From Phyllobacteriaceae bacterium (GTDB lineage Bacteria > Pseudomonadota > Alphaproteobacteria > Rhizobiales > Rhizobiaceae): a stretch of DNA of 48,818 bases. A program made the translations under genes and the position numbers. This document shows positions 26,606 through 35,065 of this stretch, piece by piece (position 1 is the stretch's first letter; each line of letters starts with the position of its first letter). The DNA is taken from NCBI GenBank assembly GCA_029279965.1, contig JAJUHJ010000010.1, positions 1 through 48,818 on the forward strand, read 5' to 3'. The notes beneath the pieces are model-generated. The model was not told the DNA's origin and searched no databases. It saw only the letters and a list, made by a program, of their open reading frames with translations.

Positions 26606-27667
26606 CTACAGCCAGCCGGACAGTTCGCGGCGGACCAGCGTTTCGATGACCTCCATCCCTTCCGGGCTGTCGTTCAGGCAGGGGATGTGCGTGAAGTTCC
26701 GGCCGCCGGCCTCTTTAAAGGTCTTTGCTGCTTCGACCGCGATTTCCTCCAGCGTTTCCAGGCAATCCGAGACGAATCCCGGATTGAAAACCGCGATCGA
26801 TTTGACGCCCTCACGTGCCAGCCGTTCCACTGTCTCGTCTGTGTAAGGCTGTAGCCATTCCTCCGGCCCGAAGCGAGATTGAAAGCAGGTGAGCAGCCTC
26901 TTTTCGTCCCAGCCGAGCTGCGCGGTGAGAAGACGCGAGGTTTCGAGGCACTGCTGGTAATAGGGATCGCCGCGGCGGACATAGCTTTGCGGAATGCCGT
27001 GATAGGACGCAATCACCACCTCGGGGGTAAAATCGAGGCGCGCCAGATGTTGCTCGATCGAATGAGCAAGCGCCTCAATGTAGACCGGCTCCTGCGGATA
27101 GGCCGGCACTGTACGGATCGCCGGCTGGAAGCGCATTTTTATCAGCGCTTCAAAGAACTTGTCGTTGACCGTCGCAGTCGTCGTTGCGGAATATTGCGGA
27201 TAGAGCGGGAACATGACGATACGCTGGCAGCCGCGCTCTATCAGCTCTTGCGTCACTGTTTCGATGGACGGTTTGCCGTAACGCATGGCCCAGTCGACGA
27301 TCACATGCGGATGGTCTGCGAGGGCAGCGGCAAGTTTCTCGCCCTGAGCGCGTGTGAAGGTGCGCAGCGGCGATTCGTTATGCTCCCGGTTCCAAATCTT
27401 GTCGTAGGCAGCGCCGGACTTTCTTGGCCGTCTGCTCAGCACGATGCCCTGAAGGATAGGATACCAGATGGTGCGCGGCCATTCGATGACACGCCTGTCG
27501 GAGAGGAATTCGCTCAGATACCGCCGCATCGGCCAGTAATCGGTGCCGTCCGGCGTGCCGAGATTGACAAGCAGGACGCCCACTTTGCCGGCGTCCGTCG
27601 TCGGCGCGCCTTTGATGCCAGTCGCGGGATCAGCAGGTTTGTGGTCAGGATCGATGATAACAGTCAT
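26606..27667 (-). CDS. hemH: Ferrochelatase
   Basis: Inserts iron(II) into protoporphyrin IX, the last step of haem synthesis, at the cytoplasmic face of the inner membrane. It has 353 residues, the usual bacterial length. The catalytic His223 is in IASYHGIPQSY and the acidic metal-site residues (Glu269/270) are in SRFGPEEWLQPYTDE. VGVLLVNLGTPDGT at the start is typical. ATG at 27667 is preceded by GGAG at good spacing; the open frame starts 12 codons earlier without support. It is convergent with kdsD and downstream of the 5'-nucleotidase gene in the same direction. Confidence 0.96.
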   Translation of the reverse strand: MTVIIDPDHKPADPATGIKGAPTTDAGKVGVLLVNLGTPDGTDYWPMRRYLSEFLSDRRVIEWPRTIWYPILQGIVLSRRPRKSGAAYDKIWNREHNESPLRTFTRAQGEKLAAALADHPHVIVDWAMRYGKPSIETVTQELIERGCQRIVMFPLYPQYSATTTATVNDKFFEALIKMRFQPAIRTVPAYPQEPVYIEALAHSIEQHLARLDFTPEVVIASYHGIPQSYVRRGDPYYQQCLETSRLLTAQLGWDEKRLLTCFQSRFGPEEWLQPYTDETVERLAREGVKSIAVFNPGFVSDCLETLEEIAVEAAKTFKEAGGRNFTHIPCLNDSPEGMEVIETLVRRELSGWL

Positions 27668-27803
27668 TGAAGGCTCCGGACAATATTGAGCCACGTAGAC
27701 CATTTGGCGGCAAAGACAATGATGCTTGTCGCCGCAGGCGGCACGTCCTGCCGGGCGCGGAGGCGATATTCATGAAGAAACATCCTTATCGGAGACTGCT
27801 TCG

Positions 27804-29471
27804 TCAGTTCGCCGTGCCCGTTTCGCTTTCGTTGTTCTTGGCCGCCTGATCCTTGACGCTGGCGGGATCGGCGGCCTGCGTGATACGGCCATCGGTGTAG
27901 GGTTCGTAAGGCGCGTTCTCAGCCAGATAGTCCGCCAGAACCTGTTCGAGGCCAGGACCATAGTCATATGCGTTCCGGGCCTTCTCGGCGAAACGGCTGT
28001 AGCCGTCGCCGCCATTGCGCATGAAATTGTTGGTGGCGATGGTGTAGGTCGCCTCTGGGTCGATGGGTGTCCACTCGCCGTCCGCCTGCATTGCGACATT
28101 GCTGATGCGGTTTCCCGGTTCGGCCGAAGCATCGACGGTGTAGCGTAAGCCGGAGACTTGTGGAAAACGGCCCGCCCCTTCCTCAATCTGGCTCACGCCG
28201 CTCTCGAGCGAGGCGATCACGTCCGCGCCGGTGAGCTGGAAAGTGGCGAGTGTGTTCTGAAAAGGCAGTACCTCCAGCACCTCTCCCATCGTGATTTCGC
28301 CGGCATTGATGGAGGCGCGCAAGCCGCCACCATTGGTGATGGCAAATTGCACGCCCTGATCACGCGTGCGCGCCAGCATGGCGTCGGTGAGAAGATTGCC
28401 CATGGCGCATTCGCGCGCGCGGCAATTGTCGCGGCTTCCGTCGATTGGCGCCAAGGCTTCGGAAATCACCGTTGACTTGAGTTCCTCGATGGGCCCGGCA
28501 AGCTCTTCCACGCGTGCGACGACGTCCTCATCCTGCGCCACGGACGCATCAATGAGGTGCACGTCGCCCGTCGCCTCGGTCACCATGCCGTTGTCGTCGA
28601 AGACGATATTCAGTTCGCCAAGATACTTGGAATAGGAAGCGGCCTGGACCACCGGAACCTGATAGCCGCCCGGATTGTCGACAAGGGTGGGGTAGGGGCC
28701 TTCGGCGCCCTCGACAGTGTTGGAAAGCAGCGTGTTGGTATGACCGCCCACCACCACGTCGACATTGGGAATTTTCGCAATGGCTTCAAGATCGCGCGGG
28801 TAGCCAACATGGGTGAGCGCAATGATCTTGTTGACACCCTCGGCCTCAACCGCCGCCACCGCTGCTGTGATCCCTTCCACGTCCTCGATGATCGAGACGT
28901 GCTCTCCCGGGGAGGAAAGCTCCGCCGTGTCGTTCGCGACCGCGCCGACAATGCCGATCTGCTCGCCGCCGACGTCGAGGATCACATATGCCTTCACACG
29001 GTCACCAAGTGCTGACGCTTCGCTTGCCTTGACGTTCGAGCCCAGAACCGGAAATTCGACCTCTGCCAGAAAGGCGGCTAGCCCGTCCTCGCCATCGTCA
29101 AATTCGTGGTTGCCGACCACCATCGCGTCGGTCTGCATCAGGTTCAGGAATTCGGCTTCAACCGTCCCCTTGTAAGTCGTGTAGAAAAGCGATCCCTGAA
29201 AATTGTCACCGGCGTTGAGAAACAGCGTATTTTCACCTTCGAGAGCCGACCGGCGGTCTCTCACAGCTGTCACCAGGCGTGCGGCCCCGCCGAAGCACTC
29301 GCCTGCCTCTGCTTCCTCCGTGGTGCAGGTTGAATCGTAGGCGTTGATGGGTTCGATCCGGCTGTGCCAATCGTTGATGTGGAGGATGTTGAGCGTGTAA
29401 TCGGCAAGAGAAGGAACGGTGGACAGCGCAAGAGCGGACGCGCTTGCGGCAAGGACGGCAAGACTCTTCAT
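27804..29471 (-). CDS. Periplasmic 5'-nucleotidase / UshA-family metallophosphatase
   Basis: Secreted bifunctional-type nucleotidase of 555 residues. A signal peptide (to about residue 23, VPSLA-DY) is followed by the metallophosphatase domain with HINDWHSR (Asp34, His36), NAGDNFQG, VVGNHEFDDG and GGHTNT, which bind two metal ions. The C-terminal substrate-binding domain begins near 340 and has ITNGGGLRASINAGEI and the late NNFMRNGGDGYSRF. The C-terminal tail is polar. It probably releases nucleosides and phosphate from external nucleotides. Substrate range (5'-nucleotides, UDP-sugars, cyclic dinucleotides) is open. GGAG precedes the ATG. Confidence 0.92.
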   Translation of the reverse strand: MKSLAVLAASASALALSTVPSLADYTLNILHINDWHSRIEPINAYDSTCTTEEAEAGECFGGAARLVTAVRDRRSALEGENTLFLNAGDNFQGSLFYTTYKGTVEAEFLNLMQTDAMVVGNHEFDDGEDGLAAFLAEVEFPVLGSNVKASEASALGDRVKAYVILDVGGEQIGIVGAVANDTAELSSPGEHVSIIEDVEGITAAVAAVEAEGVNKIIALTHVGYPRDLEAIAKIPNVDVVVGGHTNTLLSNTVEGAEGPYPTLVDNPGGYQVPVVQAASYSKYLGELNIVFDDNGMVTEATGDVHLIDASVAQDEDVVARVEELAGPIEELKSTVISEALAPIDGSRDNCRARECAMGNLLTDAMLARTRDQGVQFAITNGGGLRASINAGEITMGEVLEVLPFQNTLATFQLTGADVIASLESGVSQIEEGAGRFPQVSGLRYTVDASAEPGNRISNVAMQADGEWTPIDPEATYTIATNNFMRNGGDGYSRFAEKARNAYDYGPGLEQVLADYLAENAPYEPYTDGRITQAADPASVKDQAAKNNESETGTAN

Positions 29472-29635
29472 GATCGTTCTCCGAGTGCTTCGGTGTTCCC
29501 GCTATACTGCCGTTTCCATGTCGGCTTCGTAACGCTCATCGCATCATGTTCCCACCCCGATATGGACGCAAGAAAAACCTGCGCGGCAGAATTTGACGCA
29601 ATTGCTGTGGCGGGCGGATTGCACGCAACGAAGCG

Positions 29636-29665
29636 AGCGCGGCAAGGAATGACACTTGCCGCGCT
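29636..29665. terminator. Perfect 11-bp hairpin downstream of omp10-like gene
   Basis: AGCGCGGCAAG and CTTGCCGCGCT are exact inverted copies around GAATGACA. On the minus strand it begins about 70 bases after the lipoprotein stop and about 165 bases before the nucleotidase start. There is no U-run, so it is a factor-dependent terminator or mRNA-end stabiliser candidate. Confidence 0.5.
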
Positions 29666-29732
29666 GCGCAAATTTCCATTGTGCAACGTTATGTCAGCCG
29701 AGGACGAAACAATGTTCTTGCGGCTCGGAAGA

Positions 29733-30107
29733 TCAGGAGCGTCGCGTCAGGACGAAGTTCTGCCCTTGCGTGTTCGTGCAATTGAGTTGCGTGGGGCTCA
29801 CGAGAGCGCAATTGACCTGCGTCTGTGTCTGACGGATGAGCGATGTCATCGAAATTTCGACATTCTGCCTGTCGAGCATACGATAAGCCCCCTCCGACAA
29901 ACGGTTGCCGGTATCGGTTGCGACGGTCACGAACTGGCCACCGGAGAATGTCGAGAGGGCAACGCCCTGTGCGTCGATCCACTGCCCTTCGACCGGCGTC
30001 GTTCCCATTCCGGCTGTGCCGGTGCGCGGTATCGTGCCTGCGCAGCCGGCAGCGACCAGCCCGAAGGCCAACCCTGCATATGTGGCTGCTGTACGAAATC
30101 CAATCAT
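29733..30107 (-). CDS. omp10: Omp10-like outer-membrane lipoprotein
   Basis: Small lipoprotein of 124 residues. The lipobox is LVAAGC with the lipidated Cys22 after a hydrophobic signal segment. The mature part ends with CALVSPTQLNCTNTQGQNFV, very close to the C-terminus of Brucella Omp10 as I remember it, and also shares the pattern of EGQWID and LSEGAYRMLD. Omp10-type proteins have the small beta-barrel fold of the Inh metalloprotease-inhibitor family. The precise function is not known; in Brucella it is surface exposed and immunogenic. AGGAGG sits before the ATG at 30107. Confidence 0.85.
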   Translation of the reverse strand: MIGFRTAATYAGLAFGLVAAGCAGTIPRTGTAGMGTTPVEGQWIDAQGVALSTFSGGQFVTVATDTGNRLSEGAYRMLDRQNVEISMTSLIRQTQTQVNCALVSPTQLNCTNTQGQNFVLTRRS

Positions 30108-30237
30108 GGCGGCCTCCTGATATAATGAGCTTATTCATTCGCCGCATTTTCCGTGGCAATCAAGCCGCAGTCGTGCTTTCAGCGTATCACCGCTTGCGGA
30201 TGTTGCTAAATTGCCATGCATCTGAAGCATCTTGCAG

Positions 30238-31422
30238 TCAGGTGGGCTCGCCGTTCACGGCAAAGCGCGTCTTCAGAAGGCACTCGTCATATTCGGATTG
30301 TGCGGTTGAATCGAAGACCACCCCGCCCCCGACGTTGAAAACAGCCTCACCTCCCGGATAAAGCGAGATGGTGCGGATTGCCACGTTGAACCGCATCCGC
30401 CCATCAGGGGCGATCCAGCCGATGGCGCCGCAATAGACGTCGCGCGGCGCCCTTTCCAGTTTGCGCAGAATTTTCATCGCGCTGATCTTCGGCGCGCCCG
30501 TGATCGAGCCACAGGGAAAAAGCGCCGTCAGGATATCGGCAAGCGTCAGCTCCGGCAGAAGCCGCGCCCGGATACGACTTATCATCTGATGCACGGTCGG
30601 GTAGCTCTCGACGTGGAAAAGTTCCGGAACGTGAAGCGTGCCCACCTCGCTGATGCGCGAAATATCGTTGCGCAGGAGATCCACGATCATGCGGTTCTCC
30701 GCCTGGTTTTTGGGGTCTTTGCGCAGGGCCTCCTTGAGAGCGGCGTCATCCCGCGCGTTGCGGCCACGCGGCATGGTGCCCTTCATGGGCATCGTCTCGA
30801 TCCAGTCGTCGGCTGAAATCTCGAAGAAGAGTTCGGGCGATCGCGACAGGACGACGGGGCCGCTGAGATCGATGAAAGAGGCATAGCGCACCGGCTGGCG
30901 CGCGGTCAGCGCATCGAACAGCGCAAGCGGGTCACCTTGCCAGCGGGCAAAAACGGGAAATGTCAGATTGCCCTGATAGCAGTCGCCGAGGCGCAGATGA
31001 CGGTGGAGCGTCTCGAACCGCTCTTCGTAATCGGCAAAACTCCAAGCCGGCTTTGCCTCAAAAAGACGCGGGTCCATCCCTCCATCGGTCCGTAACAATG
31101 CGGCCGGTTCTGAAGGGCCCTCGAAAACGCCAAGGCACAGGAGAGGAGCGCGCCGCTTCTCCGGAAGATGCGCGACCAGCGATGGGTCCAGCAGATAACC
31201 TGCTTCATAGGAGATATAGCCGGCCAGCCACTTGCCGGCGCGGCGGAGCGATTCCGCCCTTTCCAATGCCGGACGCAATTCGTCTGCATGATCGGCAAGG
31301 AGAATTTTCTGCGGCGCGGCAAAGGTGAGGACCTCGCCCGTAAGATCGTTGCGGAAGATCGCTGTTTGGCGGCTCTGCCCCGAAACAAGGAGACTGGCCG
31401 CCTCCCGTCCCGAATCAGTCAT
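30238..31422 (-). CDS. pabB: Aminodeoxychorismate synthase component I
   Basis: Chorismate-binding enzyme of 394 residues that, with a glutaminase partner (PabA/TrpG) encoded elsewhere, makes 4-amino-4-deoxychorismate for folate synthesis. The catalytic core has the family segments DCYQGNLTF, SRSPELFFEI, PMKGTMPRG (the chorismate loop), ENRMIVDLLRNDI, GSITGAPKISAMKIL and YCGAIGWI. The PIKGT-type motif with a lysine (MKGT) fits PabB rather than anthranilate synthase. There is no fused lyase domain. The start overlaps the pepF stop by eight bases, so the two are coupled. Confidence 0.92.
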   Translation of the reverse strand: MTDSGREAASLLVSGQSRQTAIFRNDLTGEVLTFAAPQKILLADHADELRPALERAESLRRAGKWLAGYISYEAGYLLDPSLVAHLPEKRRAPLLCLGVFEGPSEPAALLRTDGGMDPRLFEAKPAWSFADYEERFETLHRHLRLGDCYQGNLTFPVFARWQGDPLALFDALTARQPVRYASFIDLSGPVVLSRSPELFFEISADDWIETMPMKGTMPRGRNARDDAALKEALRKDPKNQAENRMIVDLLRNDISRISEVGTLHVPELFHVESYPTVHQMISRIRARLLPELTLADILTALFPCGSITGAPKISAMKILRKLERAPRDVYCGAIGWIAPDGRMRFNVAIRTISLYPGGEAVFNVGGGVVFDSTAQSEYDECLLKTRFAVNGEPT

Positions 31423-33274
31423 CCAGCGTTTCCAGCTCCTCGATCAGGCCCTCGATCACGGAAAGCCCCTTGTTCCAGAAGGCGGGATCGGATGCATCGA
31501 GGCCGAAAGGTGCGAGCAATTCGGAGTGGTGCTTGGTCCCGCCGGCCTTCAGCAGCGCGAAATACTTCTCCTGGAAGCCTTCCTCAGCCTGGCTGTAGAC
31601 CGCGAAAAGCGAGTTTACCAGGCAATCGCCGAACGCATAGGCATAGACGTAGAAGGGCGAATGGATGAAGTGTGGAATGTAGGCCCAGAACGTTTCATAG
31701 CCCTCGCGCAGGGTAATTGCCGGGCCGAGGCTTTCAGCCTGCACCTCCCACCAGATTTCACCCAGCAGGTCCGATGTGAGTTCGCCCATGCGGCGCTCCG
31801 TGTGGACACGGCGTTCGAATTCGTAAAAGGCGATCTGGCGCACCACCGTGTTGATCATGTCCTCGACCTTTTGCGCCAGCATGGCCTTGCGTTCGCGCTT
31901 GTCGGAGGTCCGCTCCAGAAGCGAGCGGAAGGTCAGCATCTCGCCAAAAACGGAGGCTGTTTCGGCGAGGGTCAAAGGTGTGGCCGCCATCAGCGCGCCC
32001 TGATCACCCGCCAGAACCTGGTGTACGCCATGACCGAGCTCGTGGGCGAGCGTCATCACGTCGCGCGGTTTGCCCATGTAATTCAGCAGGACGTAGGGGT
32101 GCGCGGACGGCACCGTTGGATGCGCGAAGGCGCCGGGCGATTTTCCCGGACGCACGGGGGCGTCGATCCAGTTGCGCTCGAAGAAACGGCCGGCGATCTC
32201 GGCCATATCCGGCGAAAAGCCGCGATAGGCGGAAAGCACCGTCTCTTTCGCCTCGTCCCAGCCGATCACCGCCTGCGGCGTTTCCGGCAGCGGCGCATTG
32301 CGGTCCCAGTGGTTGAGCGTGTCCATGCCCAGCCACTTTGCCTTCAGCGCGTAATAGCGATGCGAAATGCGCGGGTAAGCCTCGCGAACCGATATCGCCA
32401 GCGCGTCCACGACTTCGCGCTCCACCCGGTTGGACAGATGGCGCGAGTCCGCAACGTCCTCGAAATTGCGCCAGCGATCGGCGATCTCCTTGTCCTTCGC
32501 CAGGGTATTGGTGACGAGGGTGAAGAGACGCATGTTCTCCTTCAGCGTTGCCGCCAACGCCTCCGCCGCTTTGCGCCGTTTCTCGCCGTCAGCGTCCTGC
32601 ATCAGGTTCAGAGTCGGCTCAAGTGTCAGTTCCTCGCCATCGACATCGAAGCGCAGGCTGGTCATCGTCTCATCGAACAGGCGGTTCCATGCGCCCCGGC
32701 CGGTTATCGAACTCTCGTGGAAAAGCTGTTCGACCCGGTCTTCCAACTGGTGCGGCCGATCTTTGCGGATGTCGAGAATCCAGGGGCGGTAATGGCCGAA
32801 GAGCGGGTCTGCCTCGAACGCGGCCTCTATGAGGGCGTCATCGATCTTGTTCATTTCGAGCGTGAAGAAGAGCAGATGCGTGCTGGCATCGGTCAGTCGC
32901 TCCTGTACGTCGCCGTAGAACTTGGCCCGCTTTGGATCGGACGTGTCGCCGGCATAGATGAGCCCTGCGTAAGAGCCGATTCGGCCAAACAATTCGTCGA
33001 GCCCTTCATAGGCACGCACGGCTTCGCCCAGACGGCCGCTGCCGCCCTTGCCGGCTTCCTCGGCCAGTCTGCCCTTCCACATCTCTTCGAAGGCACGAGC
33101 CTCGCGTTCCGTTCGCGCCAGGTCCTGCGCGAGTTCGGGACTGTCCATCGAAGGATAAAGATCGGCGAGGTTCCATTCGGGCAGCGTGCCCAGATCGGTC
33201 TTTGTGAACACAGCGGCATCGCTTTCTTCCGCCGCTGCCGCGAATGTTTTGTGCCAGAGTGGAAAGTACGCCAT
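31415..33274 (-). CDS. pepF: Oligoendopeptidase F, M3 family
   Basis: Cytoplasmic zinc metallopeptidase of 619 residues that degrades oligopeptides, typically 7-17 residues long. The zinc motif is HELGH at 411-415 in TLAHELGHGVHQ, and a downstream Glu-containing ETASVFGEM supplies the third ligand. N-terminal LPEWNLADLYPS is typical of PepF. No signal peptide. GGGAG precedes the ATG. The end overlaps pabB by eight bases; pepF and pabB form a two-gene unit. A 654-codon frame runs antisense through it, which is a GC-bias shadow. Confidence 0.94.
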   Translation of the reverse strand: MAYFPLWHKTFAAAAEESDAAVFTKTDLGTLPEWNLADLYPSMDSPELAQDLARTEREARAFEEMWKGRLAEEAGKGGSGRLGEAVRAYEGLDELFGRIGSYAGLIYAGDTSDPKRAKFYGDVQERLTDASTHLLFFTLEMNKIDDALIEAAFEADPLFGHYRPWILDIRKDRPHQLEDRVEQLFHESSITGRGAWNRLFDETMTSLRFDVDGEELTLEPTLNLMQDADGEKRRKAAEALAATLKENMRLFTLVTNTLAKDKEIADRWRNFEDVADSRHLSNRVEREVVDALAISVREAYPRISHRYYALKAKWLGMDTLNHWDRNAPLPETPQAVIGWDEAKETVLSAYRGFSPDMAEIAGRFFERNWIDAPVRPGKSPGAFAHPTVPSAHPYVLLNYMGKPRDVMTLAHELGHGVHQVLAGDQGALMAATPLTLAETASVFGEMLTFRSLLERTSDKRERKAMLAQKVEDMINTVVRQIAFYEFERRVHTERRMGELTSDLLGEIWWEVQAESLGPAITLREGYETFWAYIPHFIHSPFYVYAYAFGDCLVNSLFAVYSQAEEGFQEKYFALLKAGGTKHHSELLAPFGLDASDPAFWNKGLSVIEGLIEELETLDD

Positions 33275-33419
33275 CGGGGTGCTCCCTGAACTTCCGGTTC
33301 GTCACCAAATCAAGAATTCGTTCACCGGGTTTCTTGAGTGCCTGTTTAGAAGCGCGTGCGATAGAGTTCCAGTGCGCCGATCCTTACAATGACGCGAATC
33401 TTTTTACGGTGTGGCATTC

Positions 33420-34931
33420 ATGTCCGAAACCGTCCTGATTGTTGACGACGACCCGGTACAGCGCCGACTGCTCCACGAAGTGGTGCGACGGCTGGGCTAT
33501 GCGCCGATGCTTGCAGACGGCGGCATGATGGCGCTCGAAACGTTCGAAAGAGCGGGTGCGGACCCCGTACGGGCGGTCATTCTCGACCTGATGATGCCCG
33601 GGATGAATGGTATCGAAGTGATCCAGCGCCTGCGCAAGAGCGGCATCGACATTCCCGTCATTGTACAGACGGCCAAGGGTGGCGTCGAGACGGCGGTGGC
33701 TGCCATGCGCGCCGGTGCGTTCGATTTCGTTGTCAAACCCGCGTCGCCGGAACGATTGGGCCTCGCGATCCAGAACGCGCTCAAGGTGGAAGCTCTGGAG
33801 GATGCCCGCAAGCAGAAGCGCGGCAAGGGCGGTGGCTTTTCCCTGCGAGATATCATCACGCACAGCCCGCGCATGCAACGCGTGATCCAGCTTGCGCGCA
33901 AGGCGGCCGCCTCGGACATCCCGGTTCTCATCGAGGGAGAGTCGGGAGTTGGCAAGGAACTGATCGCCCGAGCCATAAGAGGCGAAAGCGCTCGGCGCGC
34001 AAAGCCGTTTGTAACCGTAAATTGCGGCGCCATTCCCGACAATCTGGTCGAAAGCATTCTGTTCGGCCACGAACGTGGCGCCTTCACGGGAGCCACGGAA
34101 AAGCACGCGGGCAAGTTCGTCGAGGCGAACGACGGAACCCTTTTCCTGGATGAAATTGGCGAGCTTCCGCCAGACGTCCAGGTGAAGCTGCTGCGCGCGG
34201 TGCAGGAGGGGGAGGTGGATCCGGTCGGCGCGCGCGCCACCGCGAAAGTGGATATCCGGCTGATTTCGGCCACCAATCGCGATCTCCTGCAGCAGGTTCG
34301 CGAGGGCCGTTTTCGTGAGGATCTGTTTTACCGCCTCAATGTGTTCCCCATCACGGTGCCCCCGCTGCGCGAACGCAAGGAGGATATCGCGCTGCTGGTG
34401 CAGCACTTTATCGCTCGATTCGCCAACGCCGTTCCCGGCCAGAGCGTTTCCGGGATATCGGCGTACGCGTTGGAACTCCTGTCTGCCTATGATTGGCCGG
34501 GGAATATTCGGCAGCTTGAAAATGCCGTCTTCCGCGCTGTGGTCCTATGCGAGAGCGAGGTGCTGACGGCAGCGGAGTTTCCACAGATCCGCGCCCAGGT
34601 TGAAGGAATTGACGAACAGGCCGCTTTCGAGCACGCGGTGGATGCGTCGGGACAAACGGCAGATGTCGTGCCTTCCGCTACCGGCGAGCCGGCGGCTACG
34701 CCTTCGAAGCCACAGATTCAGGAGCCGGGGGTTCTCCATATTCTCGATGCGGAAGGCGATCTGCGCCCGATCGAATGGATGGAGCGGGAGATGATCCGGT
34801 ACGCCATTCAACGCTATGACGGCCGCATGAGCGAAATTGCCCGGCGGCTTGGCATCGGCCGCTCGACGCTTTACCGCAAGCTCAAGGAAATGGGCATCGA
34901 GCCTTCGGACGGGCGGCCTGGCGACGCGTGA
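33420..34931 (+). CDS. Sigma-54-dependent response regulator (NtrC family)
   Basis: Three-domain regulator of 503 residues. The receiver has the acidic pocket VDDDP, phospho-acceptor Asp56 in VILDLMMPG and Lys106 in VVKPAS. The AAA+ domain has Walker A GESGVGKE (173-180), the sigma-54 contact motif GAFTGA (220-225), Walker B LFLDEIGEL and the arginine-rich FREDLFYRLNVFPI. A Pro/Ala-rich linker leads to a Fis-type helix-turn-helix (EIARRLGIGRSTLYRKLKEM). When phosphorylated it should hydrolyse ATP to open sigma-54 promoters. No histidine kinase is adjacent, so partner and targets are unknown. A GTG three codons upstream (33411) is an alternative start. Confidence 0.9.
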   Translation: MSETVLIVDDDPVQRRLLHEVVRRLGYAPMLADGGMMALETFERAGADPVRAVILDLMMPGMNGIEVIQRLRKSGIDIPVIVQTAKGGVETAVAAMRAGAFDFVVKPASPERLGLAIQNALKVEALEDARKQKRGKGGGFSLRDIITHSPRMQRVIQLARKAAASDIPVLIEGESGVGKELIARAIRGESARRAKPFVTVNCGAIPDNLVESILFGHERGAFTGATEKHAGKFVEANDGTLFLDEIGELPPDVQVKLLRAVQEGEVDPVGARATAKVDIRLISATNRDLLQQVREGRFREDLFYRLNVFPITVPPLRERKEDIALLVQHFIARFANAVPGQSVSGISAYALELLSAYDWPGNIRQLENAVFRAVVLCESEVLTAAEFPQIRAQVEGIDEQAAFEHAVDASGQTADVVPSATGEPAATPSKPQIQEPGVLHILDAEGDLRPIEWMEREMIRYAIQRYDGRMSEIARRLGIGRSTLYRKLKEMGIEPSDGRPGDA

Positions 34932-35050
34932 AGCATCATCGATGCGTCGGGCGCGTGCCCGTTAACTGCCTCTTCACCATAATTCCTTCAAATGCGCGAA
35001 ATCACGGACTCGCCATCCTGTCAGCGAATTCCCGGTTCAATAAGTGCTGA

Positions 35051-35065
35051 TTAACCATTATGGTT
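35051..35065. promoter_or_regulatory. Palindrome across the DUF882 start codon with CtrA-type half site
   Basis: AACCAT-T-ATGGTT (35053-35065) is a perfect palindrome containing the proposed ATG. TTAACCAT (35051-35058) matches a CtrA half site. No Shine-Dalgarno sequence is visible before this ATG, so either the start is elsewhere or translation initiation is unusual. Confidence 0.3.

Noticed and set aside
31325-33289. 654-codon open frame antisense to pepF
   Set aside because: The minus strand encodes an intact oligoendopeptidase with HELGH. The plus-strand frame is a shadow without recognisable domains.
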